DNA from: Elephas maximus indicus
Taxonomy: Eukaryota > Chordata > Mammalia > Proboscidea > Elephantidae
Assembly (NCBI RefSeq): GCF_024166365.1
Contig: NC_064830.1
Span: forward strand, 89,582,968-89,646,967
Reading direction: 5' to 3'
DNA length: 64,000 nt
In this document: in pieces, positions 11,007 through 21,639 of the stretch
Numbering within the stretch: the first letter of the stretch is position 1
Layout: each line of letters starts with the position of its first letter
Position numbers and translations under genes: made by a program
The notes under the pieces: model-generated
Databases searched by the model: none
What the model was told of the DNA's origin: nothing
What the model saw: only the letters and a program-made list of their open reading frames with translations

Positions 11007-11451
11007 GTTGTTGTTGTTCGTTGTTAGGTTCCATTAAGTCGGTTCTGATTCATAGAGGCTCTGTGTACAACAGAATGAAACACTGCCTGGTTCTGCACCA
11101 TCCTCATGATTTTTGTTATGCTTAAGCCCATTGTTGCAGCCACTGTGTCAATCCATTTGTTGAGGATCTTCTTTTTCGCTGACCTGCTACTTTACCAAGC
11201 ATGATGTCTTTCTCCAAGGACTGATCCCTCCTGATAACATGTCAAAAGTATGTGAGACAAAGTCTCACCATCCTCACTTCTAAGGAGCATTCTGGCTGTA
11301 GTTCTTCGAAGACAGATTTGTTCATTCTTCTGGCAGTCCATGGTATATTCAATATTCTTTGCTACTACCATAATTCAAAGACGTCAGTTCTTCTTTGTTC
11401 TTCCTTATTTATTGCCCAGATTTCAAATGCGTATGAGATGATTGAAAACAC

Positions 11452-12416
11452 TGTCTTAGTCATCTATTGCTTCCATAACAGAAATACCACAAGTGGTTGA
11501 CTTTAATGGAGAGAAATTTATTTTCTCACAGTCTAGTAGGCTAGAAGTCCAAATTCAGGCTGTCAGCTCCAGGGGAAGGCTTTCTCCCTCTGTCAGCTCT
11601 GGAGGAAGGTCCTTGTCATCAATCTTCCCCTGGACTAGGAGCTTTTCCACACAGGAACCCTGGCTCCAAAAGACGTGCTCTGCTCCCAGCACTGCTTCCT
11701 TGGTGGTATGAGGTCCTCAACTCTCTGCTTGCTTCCCTTTCCTTTTAATCACTTACCAAAAAAAAGGAGTGTTTCAAGAGTCTTCCCACTTGGCCTGCAG
11801 TGCTTCAAGGGCCTAGGTGGCAGAGGGATGGGGGCACTATCGTGCCCATCCCCTTTGCTATACAGGGAGAAGTGAACTGACCACACACCCTTCCCCCAAG
11901 GGCTCTTGCCTGCCACCCTGTCATCAAGCTCTGGCCAGTGATACGTTTAGAAGTGGTGAGATGAGGACACTCCTCTCTTCTGGGCTATCAGGGTGTGGCC
12001 TGCTCCCTGTGAAGGCCTTCTGCTCTTGTGACTGCGGATGCATGGGGAAGGACTCGTGCCCACCCTACGTACACTCCCTGTCCTGTCTCACCAAGTATCA
12101 GTCTCCCTTCACCCTGTCCCCCAAGTGCCAGCATGAGGGCCCAGGCTAGGCAGTCTCAGTGTGCCCACACACGGGGCCTGGGGAAGATAAAAGATGGTTC
12201 AGGCCACACTCCAGGTAAATTCCCTTTACATTGGATCAGGGATGTGACCTGAGCAAAGGTGTTACATCCCACCCTAATCCTCTTTAACCACAGGTAGAGA
12301 TTATAATTTATAACACATAGGAAAACCACAAAATGGAGGACAACCACACAATACTGAGAATCATGGCCTAACCAAGTTGACGCATATTTTGGGGGGACAC
12401 AATTCAACACATGACA
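11452..12416 (-). mobile_element. Family A solo LTR inserted into the RTE, with an extra internal block
   Basis: Starts TGTCTTAGTCATCTATTGC and ends CAACACATGACA. Exact five-base duplications AACAC lie at 11447-11451 and 12417-12421. It is about 965 bases long against roughly 475-540 for other copies, because about 434 foreign bases (11751-12184) sit in its middle. Confidence 0.85.
11751..12184. other. Unidentified GC-rich insert inside a family A LTR
   Basis: The LTR sequence breaks after CCTTTTAATC and resumes at AGATAAAAG, where other copies run straight through. The insert is C-rich and has two loosely similar blocks (CGTGCCCATCCCC / CGTGCCCACCC, CTTCCCCCAAGG / TGTCCCCCAAGTG). It has open frames on the plus strand that match no family I know. 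No obvious duplication or tail is visible. Confidence 0.5.
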
Positions 12417-12585
12417 AACACTATGGCTTGGGTCAGGCACACCTTTAAAGTGACATCTCTGCTTTTTAACACTTTAAATAGGTCTTTTGCAGCAGATTTG
12501 CCCAATGCAATGCACTGATTTCTCAGCTGCTGCTTCCAAGGGCATTTATTGTGGACAACTTTAATTTTTTCTACACTATTTTCCT

Positions 12586-12930
12586 AGGTAGGGGTAATTC
12601 TAAAGGCTTCCACTTGACTTTTCCTACCATAATAGCCCTTATTCCACATGTCAGAAATCCAGTGTAGGGGTTCTGCCAGTTGCTGAGTATATCTATTCCA
12701 ATTATGCATTCTGGAACTATGGAAATCACTACAGATTTTTCCGGGGACCCACTGTGAGATAGACCTAAGCTAAGACTCAATTAATAACCTGCCCTCCATA
12801 TACCCCTACTCTGACAGGTGGGGCACAGCGACGTTTTGGGCTTCCTGGAATTAGTGTCAGTTCAGAGCCTGTGTCCAGTAATCTCTGAAAAGTCTGATGA
12901 TTTTTTCCCAAAGAACAGTCACTCTTGTAA
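12586..12930 (-). pseudogene. Provirus aspartic protease remnant
   Basis: On the minus strand LLDTGSELTLIPG is readable, with the DTG catalytic triad at 12867-12875. Further along, the frame 12571-12780 carries CIIGIDIL, the pattern of the second conserved protease block. The two are not in one uninterrupted frame. Confidence 0.65.
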
Positions 12931-14701
12931 AAGGCAATAGATTCATTTGGAAAGGCTGGGGGAAAGATTAACAGTATAAATTTTTGGCAATGTACTGGGG
13001 TCCTTCCTCAAGGGGACTTGGTCTGCCCTTTAATCAAGGGGTTAGGGGTCTGTGACCTGGCTCAAGTCTGTGAATTAATTGAGGGGCCATGACTCTCTAT
13101 CCTGGCAATTCAAGTTAGACAGCCATTCACTTGAACTAAAATTCTTCCACTTGTATAAATCAAGTAAATATTTAGTAGATTTCCCATCTATTTCACTTCT
13201 AGGGACACCATGACTAAGTAGCCAATGCTGTAAGTCCATATGAGTTGGACTATTGTGGTTACTGTTTTGACTTTGCTGTCCATTACAGTAACCACACTCA
13301 CCTCGTCTTTGGTGATTAAGTGCCACAACTTGACCCCTACAACCTCAGGTCCAATCACTGCCATTGTAGTTTGCTGTCTTAATTCAGTTATGGCAGTTCC
13401 TAGGTCAAATCTGACTTACATAAAGTAGTAGTCACAGCAGTCTTCAAGGATGCTGGAGCACCCTTTACTTCGCTCCTCACCATTGTGGTAAAAGGTGTGT
13501 CCTCTGGGCACTCCATGTGTGGGTCTGTGAGTGTAACCTAATAAATCCACTCTAACATGCTAATTTCACTAAGCCTTTGGATACCTTCTTTTACAGTATA
13601 CCAAAGCAGTTCTGACATTTCAACTTCATTTAGTGTAGGCCACCACTTAATCCATGCTTCAGTGAACCAACCAAATAAACTATTAGATCCTTTTCTAACC
13701 TCTTGAGTTGAAACACTGAATGAAGAATCTGCACTTAGTGGGCCTATATCAATAAAGTCAGACTGATCCAACTTTATGTTCCTTACACCATTATCCCATA
13801 CCATTAGTAGCATTCCCACACATATTCCTCAGCTTTCTGTTTGTATACATTACAAAAATCAAGTAGTTACTTTGGAGTGTGGTGTACCTCCTGATGGGTC
13901 ACACTTTGTACTTCACCTTTTGGGGCCCACTAGGACTTAAGGATAGTTATAGGTCTAGAAGCAAAAAAAGGTGGTGGGGGTGCATCGTGGGGACATTCAG
14001 CAATGTCTTGCAAGACATGTACTTTAAGCAATGCACCGGGCAATGCCCCAGTTGCCACCCTAGGTAATATCTCAGACAAAGACTCTTCAGACATGGCTTG
14101 GTTAATCTCATCAGATGAGGGTGGAAGGGATAATGGTTTCACTGAGGAGGGTGGCTTAGCAGACAAAGCTAGAGTAATCTCTTCAGGTGGAAGTAAGGGG
14201 TCTGGTTCTGTTGTCAGGAGTGATTCAATGGAATTTAGGGGCTCAATGTCCCCTGCTTCCTCAGTGTCTGCCCATATATGTCCATCCCAAGTTTCAGGAT
14301 CCCATTTCTTCCCAATTAGGGCCCTCATTTTAATTTCAGACACCATTAGAGGTTGGGAATTTTACTGGCATTATAATTCAGCCACACTTATGATAAGATT
14401 CTGGGTTTGGTGTTTGTTAATATAAACTCTGTTACTACAGGAAATAAGGCTTGCTTTCACAGCAGAAGTGTCAACTTTGTGGTCATTTATATGGCGTGTG
14501 AGTTTTGACTCTGAACCCCTGAGCTCATCTCTTTCTTTCACCACTTCATCTAGGAAAAGTAGTACTAACCAACCAGCTTCCTTATACTTCTCATTCTGAC
14601 AAAGTTGTAGAAAAGTATTAAATATACAATCTCCCAGAGCCTTGTCTCTCACAAATACTTGATCCAATGGTGATGATATTTTGTGTATTTCTATTGCTAC
14701 C
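12931..14701 (-). pseudogene. Provirus gag remnants
   Basis: Minus-strand frames 14371-14667, 13930-14346, 13538-13819 and 13075-13326 follow each other in gag order. The first has a helical, charged N-terminal character. The second is acidic and proline-rich, like a linker. The last has RRGECGYCNG, which may be what is left of a zinc knuckle. Several frame changes separate them. Gag identity is inferred mainly from position before protease. Confidence 0.55.
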
Positions 14702-15240
14702 TGTCACGGATTGAATTGTGTTCCCCCCAAAATATGTGTCAACCTTGTTAAGCCATAATTCCCAGTATTGTGTGGTTGTCCTCCACTTCATGATTGTAAT
14801 TTTAAGTTAAGAGGATTAGGGTTGGATTGTAAGGCCACCCTTACTCAGGTCACCTCCCTAATCCAGTGTAAAGGGAGTTTCCCTGGGGTGTGCTCTGCAC
14901 CACCTTTTATCTCTCAAGAGATAAAAGGAAAGGGAAGCAAGCAGAGAGTTGGCGACCTCATACCACCAAGAAAGCAGCACCAGGAGCAGAGCACGTCCTT
15001 TGGACACGGGATCCCTGCGCCCGAGAAGCTCTTCGACGAGGGGAAGATTAAAGGCAAGGATCTTCCTCCAGAGCCAACAAAGAGAAAGCCTTGTCCTGGA
15101 GCTGACGCCCTGAATTTGGGTTTGTAACCTACTAAAAAAGTAGGTTTGTAACCTACTAGGCTGTGAGAAAATAAATTTCTCTTTGTTAAAGCCATCCACT
15201 TGTGGTATTTCTCTTATGGCAGCACTAGATAACTAAGACA
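14702..15240 (+). mobile_element. Family A solo LTR inserted in the provirus leader
   Basis: Starts TGTCACGGATTGAATTGTG and ends TAGATAACTAAGACA. Exact five-base duplications CTACC lie at 14697-14701 and 15241-15245. AATAAA lies near 15169, as in other plus-oriented copies. Length is 539 bases. Confidence 0.9.
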
Positions 15241-15245
15241 CTACC

Positions 15246-15384
15246 TCACACCAAAGATTAGCAGTGCCCTCTTTACAACTGGAGATAGAGTCATCAGTGG
15301 CTTTAAGACTAGCCAGACTTGAGAACCAATTCAGAAAAGTCATCCTTAAGATTTTGTTCCTCCAGAACCATTCTCAGTACCAAA
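15246..15384 (-). other. Provirus leader with primer-binding-site-like sequence
   Basis: On the minus strand the 5' LTR ends AAGACA and is followed after two bases by TGGTACTGAGAATGG (15368-15382). This resembles the tRNA-Leu complement TGGTACCA-GAGTGGG seen at another element in this window (36131-36150). The remaining leader is non-coding. Confidence 0.5.
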
Positions 15385-15424
15385 TGTCTTAGGCTGGGTT
15401 TTCTAGAGGAGCAAAACCAGTGAA
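15385..15424 (-). repeat. Provirus 5' LTR, first segment
   Basis: TGTCTTAGGCTGGGTTTTCTAGAGG matches the start of the 3' LTR at 5278. It is cut by a TA repeat and an RTE insertion and resumes at about 16995. Confidence 0.75.

Positions 15425-15500
<76 letters not shown>
15425..15500. repeat. (TA)n microsatellite
   Basis: A pure alternating TA tract of about 76 bases within the 5' LTR. The matching site in the 3' LTR reads GTATTATATAAAGAG, so the tract probably expanded from a short TA-rich spot beside the RTE insertion. Confidence 0.9.
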
Positions 15501-15503
<3 letters not shown>

Positions 15504-16994
15504 AAGAAATTTGGGAGAAAACTACCTGGCCAACCAACTGGAAAAGATCCATATTTTGTGCTCATTCCAAAGAAAGGTGATCCAACAGAATGAAGAAATT
15601 ATTGAACAATATCATTAATATCACACACAAGTAAAATTTTGCTGAAGACAACTCAGAAGTTGTTGCTGCAGTACATCGACAGGGAACTGCCAGAGATTCA
15701 GGCCAGATGCAGAAGAGGACGTGGAACAAGGGACAGATATCATTGCTGATGTCAGATGGACTTCAGCTGAAAGCAGAGAATATCAGAAAGATGTTTACCT
15801 GAGTTTTATTGACTATACCAAGGCATTCAACTGTGTGGATCATAACAAATCATGTATGTGGAGAATGGGAATTCAAGGACACTTAATTGTGCTCAGTGGA
15901 ACCTGTACATAGATCAAGAGGCAGTAGTTCAAACAAACCAAGGGGATACTGCGTGGTTTAAAATCAGGAAAGGTGTACATCAAGGTTGTATCCTTTCACC
16001 ATACTTATTCTATCTGTATGCTGAGCATATAATCCAAGAAGTTGGACTATATGAAGAGAATGTGGCATCAGGATTGGGGGAAGATTCATTAACAGCCTGC
16101 GATATGTAGATGACACAACCTTGCTTACTGAAAGTAAAGAGGACTTGAAGCATTTAGTGATGAAGATCAAAGACCACAGCCTTCAGTATGGATTACACCT
16201 CAACATAAAGAAAACAAAAATCCTCACAACTGGACCAATAAGCAACATCATGATAAACGGAGAAAACATTGAAGTTGTTAAGGATTTCATTTTACTTGGA
16301 TCCATTGTTCCAAACAAATGATGTATTGCACTGGGCAAATCTGCTGCAAAAGACCTCTTTAAAGTGTTAAAAAGCAAAGATGTCACTTTGAGGATGAAGG
16401 TGTGCCTGACCCAAACCACGGTATTTTCAATTGCCTTATATGCTAACCAAAAGGTCCGCAGTTCAAATCCACAAGCCTCTCATCAGAAACCTATGGGTCA
16501 GTTCTACTCTCTCCTGCAGGGTTGCTATGAGTCAGAATTGACTCAACGGCAATGGCTTTGGTTTGGTTTTCATATACATGCAAAAGCTGGACAATGAATA
16601 AGGAAGAACAAAGAAGAACTGATACCTTTGAATTATGGTGTTGGCAAAGAATTTTGAATGTACCATGGACTGCTAGAAGAATGAACAAATCTGTCTTGAA
16701 AGAAGTACACCCAGAATGCTTCTTAGAAGCTAGGATGGTGAGACTTTGTCTCATGTACTTTGGACATGTTATCAGGAGGGACCAGTCCCTGGAGAAGGAC
16801 ATCATGCTTGGTAAAGTAAAGGGTCAGTAAAAGAGAGGAAGACTCTCAATGAGATGAACTGATACAGTGGCTGCAACAATGGACTCAAACATAGCCAACG
16901 ATTGTGAGGGTGGCGCAGGACCAGGCAGTGTTTCGTCCTGTTGTACATAGGGTTGCTATGAATCGGAAAGACTCACCGACACCTAACAACGATG
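15501..16994 (+). mobile_element. RTE/BovB-class LINE with reverse transcriptase remnant
   Basis: A non-LTR retrotransposon copy. Broken frames carry the RT blocks in order: LSFIDYTKAF (about 15800), GVHQGCILSPYLF (about 15973) and SLRYVDDTTL, with YVDD at 16103-16114. A C-terminal block (LWCWQRIL, HVIRRDQSLEKDIMLGK) lies at 16620-16820. It ends with the tail GGTTGCTATGAATCGGAAAGACTCACCGACACCTAACAAC. Compared with the copy at 12516-12575 it lacks about 35 bases near 16318. A SINE is nested at about 16440. Frameshifts and stops make it dead. This element class is known for horizontal transfer among vertebrates. Confidence 0.85.
16440..16575 (+). repeat. SINE nested in the RTE, 5'-truncated
   Basis: GCTAACCAAAAGGTCCGCAGTTCAAATCC through GTTGCTATGAGTCAGAATTGACTCAACGGCAATGG, ending GGTTTGGTTTT. 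The RTE frame breaks off at ATTGCCTTATATGC and resumes at CATATACATGCAAAAGCTGG. Confidence 0.8.
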
Positions 16995-17395
16995 ACAAGA
17001 GAGATTTATTTCAAGGAAATGGATCACACAATTGTGGAGGCTGGCAAGTCCCAAATCCGTGATTCAGTGGCAGGTTAGAGGCTTCTCTTGACTCTCGTGG
17101 TAGTAAGGGCCACCAAGCCCAAAATTTACAGGTCAGGCAGTAGGCTGCTGGCCCATACCCCAAGAACTGTAGGTCAGAGGATGAGGAGGCAAATGCAGGA
17201 TTGAGTGCAGGATCGAGATAAAGCGAGCTTTGCCAGAACATCCATATATATTGGATGAAGACCACACCCTCAAGGTAACTCCCTCTTGATTGGCTACTGA
17301 CATCAGATCACAAAATGACAGGTGATTACATAATATCTGTCAAACTACTGAGAATCATGGCCTAGCCAAGTTGACACATAACCTTAACCATCACA
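16995..17395 (-). repeat. Provirus 5' LTR, main segment
   Basis: GAGATTTATTTCAAGGAAATGG to ACCTTAACCATCACA, alignable throughout with 5335-5757. By eye roughly one position in five differs. Followed by the duplication GCTGC. Confidence 0.75.
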
Positions 17396-17400
17396 GCTGC

Positions 17401-17947
17401 TGTAGCAGAAATACCACAAGGGGATGGCTTTAACAAACAAAAATTTATTTTGTCACAGTTTAGGAAGCTCGAAGTTCAAATTCAGGGCACTGGCTATAGG
17501 GGAAGGCTTTCTTTCCCTGTTGGCCCTCGAAGAAGGTCCTTGTCTCTTTTGAGCTCCTGTTCCTCTGGGATCTTCATGTGGCTTTGCATCTGTTTTTCCC
17601 CCATCTCTGTTTGCTTAATCCTTGCTTAATCCGCTCTTTTGTGTCTTAAAAGAGACTGATTTAAGACAACCCTTACACTAATACTGCCTCATTAACATAA
17701 CAAAGAAAACTCATTCCCAGACAGGATTACAATCACAGGTATTAAAAAAAATAGCCAGTTGCCGGCCAGTCGATTCCAACTCATAGCGACCCTAAAGGAC
17801 AGAGTAGAACTGCCCCATAGAGTTTCTAAGGAGCGCCTGGTGGATTCGAACTGCCGACATTTTGGTTAGCAGATGTAGCTCTTAACCACTACACCACCAG
17901 GGTTTCCATGTTAGGATTTACAACACGTATTTTTGTTGTCACAAAGA
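17401..17947 (-). mobile_element. Family A LTR, right part, split by the provirus and carrying a SINE
   Basis: Continues the stub at 5256-5277: TGTAGCAGAAATACCACAAGGGGATGGCTTTAACAAAC. An old copy, with its terminal part eroded after the nested SINE. Confidence 0.7.
17742..17907 (-). repeat. Afrotherian tRNA-derived SINE
   Basis: CAGTCGATTCCAACTCATAGCGACCC through CCACTACACCACCAGGGTTTCC, nearly full length with an A-run at its tail side. Nested in the family A LTR. Confidence 0.85.
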
Positions 17948-18660
17948 CATTGAATAATATAGTGGCCTAGGGAACAAAGTAGATGATTTCTCTTTAATGG
18001 GAAAGTCCAGGTGGTCATGGTTGGTGAGACAGCTCTGCTCTTCACATCATTCAGGTCCCTTCCTAGCCATTGCTCTGCCATCCACTGGGGCATTGTTGTT
18101 ATCTGCATTTGAATTTGGTGTCTGAGTACTTGCTAGCAAGAAGGGGAAAGGAGCATGGAGGAGGCATGCCATGACCACCATGTTAAGGCCTAAGACTGGA
18201 AGTCATACACATCACTTTCATCACATTCTACTGGGGAAAACTTAGTCATGTGGCCACACCTAACTGTAAGGGAGGCTGGGCAATGTTGTTCAGCTACGTT
18301 CCCAGGGGCAGAAGGAACAATTGAATTTTGTTGGACAGTGAGCAGCCCTCACCCCAGAGACACAGCAGGTCAATCCAAGAGGCCCAAAAGCCAACCAATA
18401 AGAATGCCAGGAAGAGAGAACCAAGAAAATGAAAGGGGAAGAATTATCAGATGAATAACATAAGACAATCTCACTTAGCTGGAAAACATGCATCTTAGGC
18501 TGATGTCATTTATAACTGATGTGTTTTTTAAGGAATGGAAGGCAGCTAAGTCCAAAGAACACAGGTGATAAGGTTTTCAAAAACAGGAGAAAAAATCAAA
18601 GCCCAAGAAAGGGCTAATAAAGTAACCAACTCTACCTTTGGCTCTGAGCTTCCTGAGATA
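17948..18660. other. Non-coding sequence with no recognised feature
   Basis: No exon, RNA gene or named repeat could be supported. Short open frames on both strands have no recognisable content. Confidence 0.4.
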
Positions 18661-18665
18661 GGCGT

Positions 18666-18823
18666 TCAAACCAAACCCAGTGCCATCGAGTTGATTTGGA
18701 CTCATAACGACCCTATAGGACAGAGTAGAACTGCCCCATAGAGTTTCCAAGGAGCGCCTGGCGGATTCAAACTGCCGACTCTTTGGTTAGCAGCCGTAGC
18801 ACTTAACCACTGCGCCACCAGGC
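18666..18823 (-). repeat. Afrotherian tRNA-derived SINE, near full length
   Basis: AAACCAAACCCAGTGCCATCGAG at the tail side, ATTCAAACTGCCGACTC around the B-box and CCACTGCGCCACCAGG at the tRNA-like start. One of the better preserved copies. Confidence 0.9.
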
Positions 18824-19019
18824 CTTAAGAGGGAAAAATTACATGACAAGTTCTCTTAGTCAAAATGGAAGAAGCACAGTAGCTCCTCAGAGGAGTCAAA
18901 TGTCTTCCTGGCAGTCAATTCTAAAATTAATTTTTACATAAGAACATCCTCATGCTGAATGATGTAGTGCTGTAATGGCCAGTGGGCAATGCTTCAGTTA
19001 TGAGTAAGGGTCTGGAGCC

Positions 19020-19128
19020 AGACAGACTTATCTGAAGGAGGCTTCACAACTCATTAACTGTGTGCCCTTGGGCACATTTCTGAGCCTCAGTTTCCTCATC
19101 TTCAAAATGGAAATAAAAATGTCCACCT
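19020..19128 (+). repeat. MIR-type SINE remnant
   Basis: TGTGCCCTTGGGCACATTTCTGAGCCTCAGTTTCCTCATCTTCAAAATGG is the classic MIR tail. Confidence 0.75.
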
Positions 19129-19424
19129 CACAATGTTACTTAATTTGGTCATTTATTCCACACACTGTTGCCTAGTTGTTGTTCTCCATCCCTTCCACAA
19201 CACACAGATACATTCTCTGCCTTGTCTCTGCCTCAGAGGCTCCCTTGTCCTCTGGCTTCCACTTGGGTTCAACTAAAGGAAAGACCAGCTAGAGATCAGA
19301 GAAAAGAGAGTCAAAATATTTCTTCTCTGCTCTCTTCCTACTTTGGGCCATGTAGCTGGGCAGTGGCTTTACTGCTTCCCCACACCCCCCCACACACACC
19401 TACTATTCTAAGAGGCATTAAAGA
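19129..19424. other. Non-coding sequence with no recognised feature
   Basis: Contains a C/CA-rich simple tract at about 19378-19402. The plus-strand open frame 19168-19548 shows no known domain and runs into LINE sequence. Confidence 0.35.
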
Positions 19425-20360
19425 CATGATGTCTAACCCTCATATGCTATTGGTGGGAATGCAAAACTGTGCAGCCAGTTTGGAAAACAATCTGGCAGTT
19501 TCTCAAAAGGTTAAACATAGAAAAAAAAAAAAAATAGAGTTACCATAAAAAAACACATGGCCCAGCAATTCCACTCCTAGGTAAATATTCAAAAGAAATG
19601 AAAACAGGCCAAACACAAAAACTTGTACATAAACATTCACAGCAGCATTATTCATAATAGGCAAAAATTGGAAACATCTAAACGTCCATCATCTGATGAA
19701 TGAATAAACAAAGTGTGGTATATCCATTTAGAGATAGACAGCTAGATAGCTGCCATTGGGTTGACTTCAACTCATGGCAACCTTATATACAACAGAACAA
19801 AGCACTGCCCAGTCCTGCATCATCCTCACGACTGCCAGCATGTTTGAGTCCTTTGTTGTGGCTATTGTGCCAGTCCATCTCACTAAGGGTCTCCCTCTCC
19901 CTCACTGACCCTCTACTTCACCAAACATGATATCCTCCTCCAGTGATCGTGCCTTCCTGACAATGTTCCAAAAGCAAGCGAGTCAGACAATGTTCTAATG
20001 TGATCCATAAGATTTTTATTGGCTAATTTTTGGAAGTAGATCACCAGACCTGTCTTAGTCTGGAAGTTCTGCTGAAACTTGTCCACCAGCGGTGACCCTG
20101 CTGGTGTTTTAAATACAGGTGGCACAGTTTCCAGCATCACAGCAACACACAAGCCATAACACTATAACAACTTTCTAAACCGATGGTGGATATCCATATA
20201 ATGTGATATTATTCAACAATAAAAACAAAAGAACCTTAATGTCTACCATTAAAAAAAAAACAAAGATATGATACATGCTGCAATATGGATGAACCTTGGA
20301 AATCTTACGCAAAGTGAAAGAAGTCACAGAGGACCACATATTGTGTGATTCTATTGATAT
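19425..20360 (+). mobile_element. L1 3' ORF2 fragment interrupted by an RTE-related insert
   Basis: CATATGCTATTGGTGGGAATG, TCTGGCAGTTTCTCAAAAGG and AGAATAAACAAAGTGTGGTATA-like words mark the ORF2 C-terminus. The L1 is cut at about 19732 and resumes at about 20185 with TATTATTCAACAATAAAAAC and GGATGAACCTTGGAAA. Far from intact. Confidence 0.7.
19733..20165 (-). mobile_element. RTE 3'-end fragment
   Basis: TGCCATTGGGTTGACTTCAACTCATGGC, then ACAACAGAACAAAGCACTGCCCAGTCCTGCATCATCC, which parallels the RTE at 11060-11100 (ACAACAGAATGAAACACTGCCTGG). The far side (GATTTTTATTGGCTAATTTTTGG) is diverged and its membership is uncertain. Confidence 0.6.
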
Positions 20361-20741
20361 AGTACACACTGGTACAGCTGTCCCAGTTGTTAAAATATTG
20401 AAATAGCTCTGCACCTCTTGGTAAACAGCCACTGGCGCAAGCAACCCCTTCAGTCACTCTAGCAACTCAGGAAACCCCAGAAGGCCTCATATTTCAGCAA
20501 CTAAACGGTTTATACCTGGATGACAATATTAACCCCGTCACAGTGTTATTACGAGGATTAAATGAGCTAATACATACAAAATTTAACCTAGTGCCTAAGT
20601 GCGGGATTAGTGGTGGCAGTAGTGTCACAGGAGTCCATGACATTTGAGGCCAGGCTCCACGCACTGCTCTTCACCCCTATGCCTGCCTCCTGCTCACATT
20701 GCACGGAAAACAGTCTGACTGTTCCTCAAAAGGTTAAACAC
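20361..20741. other. Non-coding sequence, weak MIR/L1 traces only
   Basis: A MIR-like AGGATTAAATGAGCTAATAC occurs near 20553, and an L1-like TTCCTCAAAAGGTTAAACA near 20724. Nothing else could be supported. Confidence 0.35.
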
Positions 20742-20863
20742 AAGCCAAAACCAAACCCGTTGCCATCAAGTCGATTCAGACTCGTAGCGACCCTACAGGA
20801 CAGGGTAGAATGGCCCCGTAGGGTTTCCAAGGAGTGCCTGGTGGGTTCCAACTGCCAACATTT
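20742..20863 (-). repeat. Afrotherian tRNA-derived SINE, truncated at its 5' end
   Basis: AAACCAAACCCGTTGCCATCAAGTCG to GTGCCTGGTGGGTTCCAACTGCCAAC. The tRNA A-box side is missing. Confidence 0.8.
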
Positions 20864-21639
20864 TATCCACTCTAAAACACACGAAGAATGGTGCCACCTG
20901 CTGGAACACACCAAGAACTTCGGGGATTTTTGTGGAAAACCAGAAGCACCTTCAAAACACACCATACTACTGCCAGCGATACTGGGTCATAGGTCAGGAC
21001 TAGACTGAGAGCAGAACATAGTGTGATCAAAAAGCCTCACTAAGGCTTTTCACCAGGATGAAGTAACAGAGACCAGATACACCTATTCAAAAAAAAAGAA
21101 AAAAATTCACCTTAAATAACTAAAAAGCCATACAAAACCTAGAATTTTCAGACATTGGACAACAGATAATGCCAGGACAGTGGCCTCTGAGAGAAGAGAA
21201 ACAGATGAGGTGAGGCCTATCCCAGAGTCCAGGAGTCCTCTTGAATTGAGCCAAGGCAGGTAGAATTCACAGGGCAGAACAATGAAGAGGAGAGAACTGC
21301 ATGGAGAGAACTCTAGACATCTGCAGAGGATTTCCATGAGTCTTCAGCAGAGTACTGATCAGCATATATGTGAGAGGCCAGGGAAAGAAGCACCAGAAAA
21401 GAGCAGGCAAAACAATTCCCAGGGCTCACATCACACAGGGTGAGGATAGTTCATGGTTCCCGGAAAGACTACCTAACATCTGCAGCATCAAGCAGAGTAC
21501 TCAGAAGGGTATGGCTCAAGTAGCGGGGCTAAATCAACCCCAGACTAAAAAAAAAAAAAAAACTAACAAAGTTTAAAACCGAGCCTTGAAAAGATCAAAT
21601 TTATTTCCCAGTTACTTAACTACTTCCCAGAACAAAGCT
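20864..21639. other. Non-coding sequence with no recognised feature
   Basis: A-rich tracts near 21090-21110 and 21548-21562. No supported gene or element. Confidence 0.35.

Larger units (their letters stand above)
11007..12575 (-). mobile_element. RTE/BovB-class LINE fragment, split by a family A LTR
   Basis: In plus reading the 3' tail comes first (TGTTGTTCGTTGTTAGGTTCCATTAAGTCGG). The reverse of the RTE C-terminal coding sequence follows to 11451 and resumes at 12422-12575 (GCAGATTTGCCCAATGCAATGCA). Perfect ten-base target duplications CTATTTTCCT flank it at 10997-11006 and 12576-12585. It is 5'-truncated and non-coding. Confidence 0.85.
5278..17395 (-). mobile_element. Degenerate ERVL-like provirus with both LTRs, heavily interrupted
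   Basis: A 12.1-kb minus-strand endogenous provirus. Its 3' LTR (5278-5757) and interrupted 5' LTR (15385-17395) belong to the same family. Between them, reading on the minus strand, come a leader, gag remnants, protease, reverse transcriptase, RNase H and integrase. The flanks GCTAC/GCTGC suggest a 5-bp duplication, which is the class III (ERVL) length, and the sequence beside the 5' LTR resembles a leucine-tRNA primer site. No reading frame is intact: stops, frame changes and insertions by RTE, SINE, LTR and DNA elements break it. By eye the LTRs differ at roughly one base in five, so the copy is old. I see no envelope gene. Assignment to ERVL is inference from duplication length and primer site. 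Confidence 0.75.

Noticed and set aside
13930-14425. Overlapping plus and minus frames of about 140 codons
   Set aside because: The minus frame fits gag by position. The plus frame is its shadow, with no independent support.
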